Origin: CAZBGL01 sp964491375
GTDB lineage: Bacteria > Desulfobacterota > Deferrisomatia > Deferrisomatales > Deferrisomataceae
Length of the DNA: 6,783 nt
Direction of reading: 5' to 3'
NCBI GenBank assembly: GCA_964491375.1
Contig: CAZBGL010000265.1
Location: 1-6,783 of the forward strand
This document shows, piece by piece, positions 1-6,082 of the stretch. The number at the start of each line of letters is the position of its first letter. Positions within the stretch are counted from its first letter, which is position 1. The position numbers and the translations under genes are program-made. The notes below the pieces were generated by a model that saw nothing but the letters and a program-made list of their open reading frames with translations, was not told where the DNA came from and did not search any database.

Positions 1-896
1 AACTCGAGTCCCTGGCCTATCTGCTCGCCCACAGCACCATCGAGGGACCGTTCCCCGAGCCGGTACGAGTGGAGGGCAACTATCTGGTGGCCGGGCCCCA
101 GAAGGTCCGGTACATCCGGGAATCCACGCCGGGGGTGATCCCGTGGGACGTTCTGGGCGTGGACATCGTGCTCGAGTGCACCGGGCGGTTCCGGCGCCGT
201 GCGGAACTGCAGCGTCACCTGGATTCCGGGGCGAAGAAGGTGCTCCTGTCCACCCCGGCGGTGGACCCGATCGACTGCACCGTGATCAACGGGGTGAACG
301 ACGCCGAGCTCAAACCCGAGCACCGGATCGTGTCCAACGGGTCCAGCTCGAGCCACGCCCTGGCCCTGGGGGTCAAGATCCTCCACCAAGCCGCTGGTAT
401 CGAATGGGCCACGATGACCACGGTCCACGCGGTAACCGGCGACCAGCAACTCAGCGACACGGCCAAGCCCGGTCCACGGTGGAGCCGGGCCGCAGCCAAG
501 AACATCATCCCCAACACGTCCTGGGCGCCGGCCGCGGTGGAGCGGCTCTTCCCGGAGCTCGCGGGGCGCATCCGGGGCTTCGCCCTGAACGTGCCCGTGC
601 TGGTGGGCTCGGCCATCGACCTGGTGGCCCGCCTGCGGTCTCCCTTGGAGAGGGAGGAGCTTGACCGTCTTTTCCGAGAGGCAGCCTCCGGCCCCTACCG
701 CGGCCTGGTGGATTATGTGGAGGACCCCATCGTATCGAGCGACGTGCGGGGGAACTACGCTTCCGCGGTGTATGACGCCGCGGCCGCCATGACGTTGGAC
801 GGAAACCTGGTGAAGATCCTCCTGTGGTACGACAACGGCTGGGCCTATGCGGCGCGCATGCTGGATACGGTGCGCCGCATGGCCCGGAGCTTGTAG
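1..896 (+). CDS. GAPDH-family paralogue lacking the catalytic Cys (5'-truncated by window)
   Basis: Seen: the frame is open from position 3 to the TAG at 894-896. The gene starts before the window; compared with the next gene, about 37 N-terminal residues with the Rossmann glycine motif are missing. A rough hand alignment gives about half the residues identical to the downstream GAPDH, without large gaps. The active-site motif SNASCTTN reads SNGSSSSH, so the nucleophilic Cys is Ser (AGC, 345-347). The general-base His is kept in TTVHAV (426-428), as are Thr and Asp just after it. The phosphate-site Gly is Trp (522-524), and the Arg of the RVPV motif is Asn (588-590). The C-terminal WYDNEWGYS reads WYDNGWAYA, keeping the Asn that contacts nicotinamide. 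Known: GAPDH needs the Cys thiol for the phosphorylating oxidation of glyceraldehyde 3-phosphate. Inferred: a folded cytosolic pseudoenzyme, possibly NAD-binding, with a regulatory or hetero-oligomeric role or an unknown reaction. Recent decay is less likely because the frame, core motifs and GC-rich codon use are intact. Confidence 0.9.
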   Translation, partial: LESLAYLLAHSTIEGPFPEPVRVEGNYLVAGPQKVRYIRESTPGVIPWDVLGVDIVLECTGRFRRRAELQRHLDSGAKKVLLSTPAVDPIDCTVINGVNDAELKPEHRIVSNGSSSSHALALGVKILHQAAGIEWATMTTVHAVTGDQQLSDTAKPGPRWSRAAAKNIIPNTSWAPAAVERLFPELAGRIRGFALNVPVLVGSAIDLVARLRSPLEREELDRLFREAASGPYRGLVDYVEDPIVSSDVRGNYASAVYDAAAAMTLDGNLVKILLWYDNGWAYAARMLDTVRRMARSL

Positions 897-918
897 TCCG
901 GTACGCGGAGGGAGCGTC

Positions 919-1923
919 ATGCGGGTCGCCATCAACGGGTTCGGACGGATCGGCCGCGCCGTGTTCCGGTTGCTCAACACCCATGCCGGAGTCCAGGTGG
1001 TGGCCGTAAACGATCTGGCGGACCCGGGCGCACTGGCGTACCTGCTGCGCCACGACACGGTGATGGGGCCGTTTCCCGAGGAGGTCCGGCTGGAGGGGGA
1101 CGTGCTCAAGACCCCCCACCAAGAGGTGCGCATGCTTTCGGAACGCGAGCCGGAACGCCTTCCCTGGGGACGGCTCGGGGTGGACTACGTCATCGAGGCG
1201 ACCGGCGTGTTCCGCAGGCGGGACCAACTGGAGAAGCACCTTGCGGCCGGGGCCGGGCGGGTCATCCTCACGGTGCCGGCCAAGGACGAGATCGACGCCA
1301 CCGTGGTGGTCGGCGTGAACGACGACATCCTCCGGCCCGAACACCGGATCGTGTCGAACGCCTCCTGCACGACGAACTGCCTGGCCCCCCTGGCCATGGT
1401 GCTGGACCGGGAGTTCGGGATCGAACGAGGCCTCATGACCACGGTCCACGCCTACACCAACGACCAGCGCCTGGCGGACGTGCCCCACTCCGACTGGCGC
1501 CGGTCCCGCGCCGCGGCCGAGAACACGATCCCGACCACCACGGGGGCGGCCCGGGCCGTGGGTCAGGTTCTGCCCCACCTGGCCGGCCGGATCGACGGCA
1601 TGGCCATGCGGGTTCCCGTGCCCGACGGATCGGTGGTGGATTTCGTGGCCGAGCTGCGCTCGGCCGCTACACGGGACGCGGTGAACGAGGCCGTCCGCCG
1701 GGCGGCGGAGGAGGCGCGCCTGAGGCGCGTGATCCGGTACGCCGACGAACCCATCGTGTCGAGCGACATCATCGGCGACCCCCACTCGTGCGTGTTCGAC
1801 GCGCAGTTCACCCAAACGGTGGGAGACCGGGTGGTCAAGGTGCTCGCCTGGTACGACAACGAGTGGGGATACTCCAACCGCGTCGTGGACCTGCTGGAAC
1901 GCCTGAAGCTCCTGGATTCTTGA
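919..1923 (+). CDS. gap: Glyceraldehyde-3-phosphate dehydrogenase, type I, NAD-dependent
   Basis: Catalyses oxidation and phosphorylation of glyceraldehyde 3-phosphate to 1,3-bisphosphoglycerate in glycolysis, and the reverse in gluconeogenesis; cytosolic, normally a homotetramer. The protein has 334 residues, the usual length. The N-terminal NAD-binding Rossmann motif is NGFGRIGR (residues 6-13). Asp32 after the second strand, and a Pro in ADVPHSD (residue 189), are the pattern of NAD rather than NADP enzymes. The catalytic motif SNASCTTN places Cys150 (codon 1366-1368), with general base His177 in TTVHAYT. The phosphate-site PTTTGAA (205-211), RVPVPDGS (231-238) and C-terminal WYDNEWGYSNR are all intact. 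Start choice: ATG 919 follows GGAGGG at 907-912 and gives the canonical N-terminus MRVAINGFGRIGR; an upstream in-frame ATG at 847 lies inside the previous gene and would add 24 unrelated residues. It begins 22 bp after the inactive paralogue, so the two are probably one operon. Confidence 0.97.
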   Translation: MRVAINGFGRIGRAVFRLLNTHAGVQVVAVNDLADPGALAYLLRHDTVMGPFPEEVRLEGDVLKTPHQEVRMLSEREPERLPWGRLGVDYVIEATGVFRRRDQLEKHLAAGAGRVILTVPAKDEIDATVVVGVNDDILRPEHRIVSNASCTTNCLAPLAMVLDREFGIERGLMTTVHAYTNDQRLADVPHSDWRRSRAAAENTIPTTTGAARAVGQVLPHLAGRIDGMAMRVPVPDGSVVDFVAELRSAATRDAVNEAVRRAAEEARLRRVIRYADEPIVSSDIIGDPHSCVFDAQFTQTVGDRVVKVLAWYDNEWGYSNRVVDLLERLKLLDS

Positions 1924-1926
1924 ACC

Positions 1927-1940
1927 CGGAAAAATTTCCG
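1927..1940. repeat. AT-rich perfect palindrome between gap and the groESL promoter
   Basis: CGGAAA and TTTCCG are perfect inverted repeats around a central AA, starting 3 bp after the gap stop codon and ending 8 bp before the predicted groES -35 box. The A-rich core stands out in this GC-rich DNA. It has no following T-run and almost no loop, so it is a poor terminator. It could be a protein-binding site or an UP-element-like stretch; neither is shown. Confidence 0.5.
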
Positions 1941-1948
1941 TCCGCCCC

Positions 1949-1977
1949 TTGACGCCGTGGGGCCGGGTGGTTATCTT
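1949..1977 (+). promoter_or_regulatory. Predicted sigma70-type promoter of groESL
   Basis: A -35 box TTGACG (1949-1954, 5 of 6 consensus positions) is followed after 17 bp by TATCTT (1972-1977, 4 of 6). Transcription would start near 1984, just before the CIRCE element. This arrangement of a vegetative promoter with CIRCE at the start site is typical of HrcA-controlled chaperone operons. No sigma32-type sequence is evident. Confidence 0.75.
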
Positions 1978-1986
1978 CCTGCGCCG

Positions 1987-2013
1987 TTAGCACTCGCTGG
2001 TAGCGAGTGCTGC
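1987..2013 (+). promoter_or_regulatory. CIRCE element (HrcA repressor operator)
   Basis: The sequence is TTAGCACTC, nine bases, then GAGTGCTGC. This matches the CIRCE consensus TTAGCACTC-N9-GAGTGCTAA except in the last two bases. HrcA binds CIRCE and represses groESL until heat stress titrates GroEL away from it. The element overlaps the predicted transcription start and lies 41 bp before groES. The nine-base spacer GCTGGTAGC is itself partly self-complementary, extending the palindrome inward to 10-bp arms (1989-1998 and 2002-2011) around GGT. No hrcA gene is in the window. Confidence 0.95.
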
Positions 2014-2040
2014 CTTCCCGTTGCATCCCCCAGCATCACG

Positions 2041-2049
2041 AGGAGGTGA
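2041..2049 (+). promoter_or_regulatory. Very strong ribosome binding site of groES
   Basis: AGGAGGTGA is a full complement to the conserved anti-Shine-Dalgarno end of 16S rRNA. The GGAGG core ends 8 bases before ATG 2055, which fixes this start over the in-frame codon at 2007, which lies inside the CIRCE element. A second GGAG lies directly against the ATG (2051-2054). Confidence 0.85.
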
Positions 2050-2054
2050 AGGAG

Positions 2055-2345
2055 ATGAAGATCCGACCGCTTCAGGACCGTGTGCTCGTCAAGCGCCTCG
2101 AGGAGGAGGAGAAGACCTCCGGCGGCATCATCATCCCGGACACCGCGAAGGAGAAGCCCCAGCGGGGCGAGATCATCGCGGTGGGGCCCGGCCGGAAGAA
2201 CGAGGACGGCAAGGTCCAGCCCCTGGACGTAAAGGCCGGGGACAAGGTGCTCTTCTCCAAGTACGCGGGCACCGAGATCAAGGTGGAGGGCGAAGAGCTC
2301 CTGATCATGCGCGAGGACGACATCATGGCGGTGATCGAGGAGTGA
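2055..2345 (+). CDS. groES: Co-chaperonin GroES (10 kDa chaperonin)
   Basis: GroES forms a heptameric lid that closes the GroEL cavity in the ATP-bound state so that client proteins can fold; cytosolic and normally essential. The protein is 96 residues, the family's usual length. It begins MKIRPLQDRVLVKR, the N-terminal beta-barrel signature. The mobile loop (about residues 17-34) carries GGIII, where I25-I26-I27 correspond to the Ile-Val-Leu tripeptide that docks on GroEL. The roof-loop region EDGKVQPLDVKAGDKVLF and the C-terminal ELLIMREDDIMAVIE are canonical. It is preceded by the sigma70/CIRCE control region and followed after 49 bp by groEL, so the two form a classic heat-inducible operon. 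No abnormal residues seen. Confidence 0.98.
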   Translation: MKIRPLQDRVLVKRLEEEEKTSGGIIIPDTAKEKPQRGEIIAVGPGRKNEDGKVQPLDVKAGDKVLFSKYAGTEIKVEGEELLIMREDDIMAVIEE

Positions 2346-2394
2346 TCCTCGGGTCCACCGCTTCCAACACCGAACGACGGAGGAGGAATCGACC

Positions 2395-4017
<1,623 letters not shown>

Positions 4018-4039
4018 GGGCGGACCCGCCCGATCTCGG

Positions 4040-4075
4040 GGCCCGCGGCAACACGCCGCGGGCCTCTTGTTTTTG
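4040..4075 (+). terminator. Intrinsic (rho-independent) terminator of groESL
   Basis: A perfect 10-bp GC stem, GGCCCGCGGC (4040-4049) with GCCGCGGGCC (4055-4064), encloses the loop AACAC and is followed by TCTTGTTTTTG. It begins 22 bp after the groEL stop codon. It separates the chaperonin operon from the response-regulator region. Confidence 0.93.
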
Positions 4076-4264
4076 TGCCCTCCTGTTCTCGGGGAGGAGA
4101 GGTAGCTGCTGGGCCGTAGCCGGCGGCACACCGACTGCCACCGAAGCGAACCATTTCGCAGAGCCACGTGGAACGGTATTATGGGGGGAGGTACACGGGT
4201 GGGCGGGTTCACGCCGTTAGGGGTCGTCACCCCTTCCACCCTCTTGCGGGCGTCGAGGAAAGCC
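4076..4264 (+). other. Non-coding leader region between groEL terminator and response regulator
   Basis: No convincing gene, tRNA or known riboswitch is seen in this 189-bp stretch. It holds the candidate promoter and three short perfect inverted repeats: GCGAA/TTCGC at 4146-4159 (four-base loop), GGCG/CGCC at 4202-4215 (six-base loop) and AGGGGT/ACCCCT at 4219-4234 (loop CGTC). The last two would be in the 5' leader of the response-regulator transcript. The ribosome binding site GAGG (4255-4258) follows. Confidence 0.5.
4155..4182 (+). promoter_or_regulatory. Candidate sigma70-type promoter upstream of the response regulator
   Basis: TTCGCA (4155-4160, 4 of 6 of the -35 consensus) is followed after 16 bp by TATTAT (4177-4182, 5 of 6 of the -10 consensus). 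It lies after the groEL terminator, where a new unit must start, and would leave a leader of about 75 bases. The -35 box is weak, so this is tentative. Confidence 0.45.
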
Positions 4265-4645
4265 ATGGCCAAGATCTTGGTGGTGGAGGACGAGGAGCAC
4301 GTGCGGGACGTGCTGAGGCAGATGCTGGAGCAGGCGGGGCACAGGGTCCGCACGGCCACCGACGGGGAAGAAGCCGTGCGCGTCTGGAGGCTCTGGCGGC
4401 CCGACCTGACCGTGACCGACATCCTCATGCCCAACAAGGGTGGGCTCGTCCTGATCAAGGAGATCCGGGAGATGTCGCCCACGGCCCCCATCCTCGCCAT
4501 CTCCGGAGGGGGCCGCACCGGAAAGCTCAACTTTCTCTCCACGGCCCGCACGTTCCCCGGCGTGCTCACCCTGCGCAAGCCGTTCAGCCGGAAAGACTTC
4601 CTCCGCGCCGTGGATCAGGCCCTCTCCGGGAACGGGGCTGATTGA
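4265..4645 (+). CDS. Stand-alone receiver-domain response regulator (CheY-like)
   Basis: The 126-residue protein is a single REC domain with no output domain, a phosphorylatable relay or allosteric switch in the cytosol. It begins MAKILVVEDEEHVRDVL, where Glu8, Asp9 and Glu10 form the acidic Mg-binding patch. The phospho-acceptor is Asp52 in VTDILMPNKGG; the conserved Ser is Ser80 in ILAISGGGR, and the invariant Lys is Lys105 in LRKPFSRKDFL. The aromatic switch residue usually found three positions before that Lys is Thr102. ATG 4265 was chosen because GAGGAA (4255-4260) precedes it and the receiver fold begins immediately; the frame stays open back to ATG 4181, but that start would add 28 non-family residues and overlaps the candidate -10 box. 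ResB follows after 46 bp, suggesting co-transcription. Its partner kinase is unknown; the globin kinase downstream is a candidate by proximity only. Confidence 0.93.
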   Translation: MAKILVVEDEEHVRDVLRQMLEQAGHRVRTATDGEEAVRVWRLWRPDLTVTDILMPNKGGLVLIKEIREMSPTAPILAISGGGRTGKLNFLSTARTFPGVLTLRKPFSRKDFLRAVDQALSGNGAD

Positions 4646-4691
4646 GACCCCGGCATTTCCCCATTGGCATCGGGGCCTTTCCGAGGGTCCC

Positions 4692-5900
4692 ATGAAGCGC
4701 TGGTTCGGGCGACTGGGGTCCGTGCGCCTCAGCCTTTTCCTGCTCCTGCTCATCGCGGCGGCCGCGGCCGCGGGCTCGGCCCTGCCGCAAGGGTTGGACC
4801 CCAGCCAACTCCGCAGGGAACACCCCCTCCTCGCTCCCGTCTTCTTGGCTTTGGGCCTGGATCATTGGTACACGGGTCCTTTGTTTCGGGGGCTCTTGGG
4901 ACTTCTCACGGTGAACGTGCTTGCGTGCGGCCTCCGGCGATCGGCCGATGGCTGGAAGGCATTTTGCGGCCGGCCGGTTCCGACCTGGAAGGGCCCCCTG
5001 GAGAACCGGGAGGGGTGGATACAGGCCCTGCGGGAGCACGGGTTTCGGATCGAGAGCGAGACCCCGCTGCGTGCCCACCTGAGGCCTTGGGCTTTCCTGG
5101 GTTTTCCCTTGACCCACCTGGCCGTACCCGTGATCACGGCCGGCGCTCTGGCAGGAAGTCTCACCGGGTTCGTGGGCACCCAGAACGTGCACGTGGGCTC
5201 GGAGCTCGTCTCTTTCTACAACTGGTCCACGAGGAAACGGGACTCCCTCCCGTTCCGGATCAGGGTGGAGGACTTCAGGCTGACCCACTATCCCCTGCAG
5301 TTACGCCTCCGGCTCGCGGCCCGGGGCAGCGAACCCGTCGAGGTGACGGCCCGGGAGGGCCAGCGCGTGCCCGTGGCCGACAGCTCTTACACGGTGCGCC
5401 TGGGGCGTTTCGATCCCGAGACCCAGGACCTCACCTTCTGGGTGGAGGGCCCCGGCGGGCTCCTCGGCCCGTTCTCCAGGGCCACCCGGGAACAGAGCCC
5501 GGTGGATCTCATCCCATTGGCCTTTCGAGACCCGGAGGTGCGGCGGGCCGAGGCGCAGGTCGCCGTGTTGGATGGCCGGGGGCGGACACTCCGCCGGGCC
5601 GTGGTTGCGGTGAACGAGCCCCTGGTGCACGGAGGACTGCGGATCTTTCTGACCGCGTGGGGAAGCGACCCTTACGGGTTTCCGTTCGTGGGGTTTCAGA
5701 TCGTCCGGGACCCCGCCCAGCCGCTGGTGTGGGCTGGTGCTGCGCTCCTGGTGGTCGGACTCGGGCTTTCCTGGGTACCCGGGGCGCGGGTGTGGGAGGA
5801 CCGCGACCAGGTGCTGGCCCGTGCGACCCGGGGAACGTCTTGGATGGCCGGCCTCCACTCCCGGGCTCGAGGTCTTCCCACCGGGAGGCCAACACGCTAG
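4692..5900 (+). CDS. resB: ResB-like cytochrome c biogenesis protein
   Basis: ResB (CcsB/Ccs1) is a membrane protein of System II cytochrome c maturation; with CcsA/ResC it delivers haem across the membrane to apocytochrome CXXCH motifs. The 402-residue protein has the family layout. TM1 (about 11-32) is RLSLFLLLLIAAAAAAGSALPQG, matching the ResB start that ends in a PQ motif. TM2 (64-81) ends VNVLACGLRR, TM3 (133-160) contains THL with His142, a likely haem-related His. A large extracytoplasmic domain (about 161-343) follows, then TM4 (345-363). The family FYQxSYG motif before the last helix is present but diverged, as IFLTAWG (318-324). ATG 4692 follows GAGGG (4683-4687). It lies at the short end of the family length range. 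It follows the response regulator by 46 bp. No ccsA/resC lies beside it within the window, which is unusual. Confidence 0.88.
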   Translation: MKRWFGRLGSVRLSLFLLLLIAAAAAAGSALPQGLDPSQLRREHPLLAPVFLALGLDHWYTGPLFRGLLGLLTVNVLACGLRRSADGWKAFCGRPVPTWKGPLENREGWIQALREHGFRIESETPLRAHLRPWAFLGFPLTHLAVPVITAGALAGSLTGFVGTQNVHVGSELVSFYNWSTRKRDSLPFRIRVEDFRLTHYPLQLRLRLAARGSEPVEVTAREGQRVPVADSSYTVRLGRFDPETQDLTFWVEGPGGLLGPFSRATREQSPVDLIPLAFRDPEVRRAEAQVAVLDGRGRTLRRAVVAVNEPLVHGGLRIFLTAWGSDPYGFPFVGFQIVRDPAQPLVWAGAALLVVGLGLSWVPGARVWEDRDQVLARATRGTSWMAGLHSRARGLPTGRPTR

Positions 5901-6082
5901 AGTACCGGGACTTCCGGACCCTGGAACTCGCATCGGGGAACGGCGGCCCGGGCCGCGCCCCCCTGGGGTCTCCAGGGACCGGGAACGCCGCATTCGAGTG
6001 GACCCGCGGGTGACGCGTGGGGTACCCTCGGTTCCCTCTGGGCCACCAGGCTTGAAACCAGTTCCCACGAGGCTGATCCGGG
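5901..6082. other. Spacer between resB and the globin kinase, with palindromes
   Basis: No gene is supported here. It holds a 14-bp perfect palindrome GCGGCCCGGGCCGC (5943-5956) and a hairpin CCCTGG/CCAGGG with five-base loop (5961-5977). Neither has a T-run, so intrinsic termination is doubtful. No clear -35/-10 pair was found for the kinase. A weak ribosome binding site GAGG (6069-6072) lies 10 bases before ATG 6083. Confidence 0.5.

Noticed and set aside
1..896. Reading the first GAPDH-like gene as erythrose-4-phosphate dehydrogenase or an NADP-type GapB
   Set aside because: Those enzymes keep the catalytic Cys; here it is Ser and the phosphate sites are also altered.
505..1815. A 436-codon open frame on the - strand, antisense to both GAPDH genes
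   Set aside because: Low-complexity Pro/Arg/Gly content and complete overlap with conserved GAPDH coding sequence.
4118..4216. Possible GEMM-type (cyclic dinucleotide) riboswitch, because CGCAGAGCC resembles the conserved CGCAAAGCC segment
   Set aside because: The upstream conserved segment (CACAGGGCAAACC) is absent and the candidate core falls inside a different small hairpin, so the architecture does not fit.
4200..4217. tRNA T-arm-like sequence around GGGTTCACGCC
   Set aside because: No acceptor, anticodon or D arm can be formed around it; it is just a small hairpin.
4646..4691. Possible terminator between the receiver gene and resB (CCCCG and CGGGG arms)
   Set aside because: Only five paired bases around a long loop and just a three-base T-run after it; not convincing.
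4757..4771. Two overlapping GCGGCCGC palindromes
   Set aside because: They arise from six consecutive Ala codons in the first membrane helix of ResB and need no other explanation.
4664..6013. A 449-codon open frame on the + strand overlapping resB in another frame
   Set aside because: It is Pro/Gly/Arg-rich and lacks membrane or domain motifs, whereas the resB frame shows family motifs and four membrane segments.
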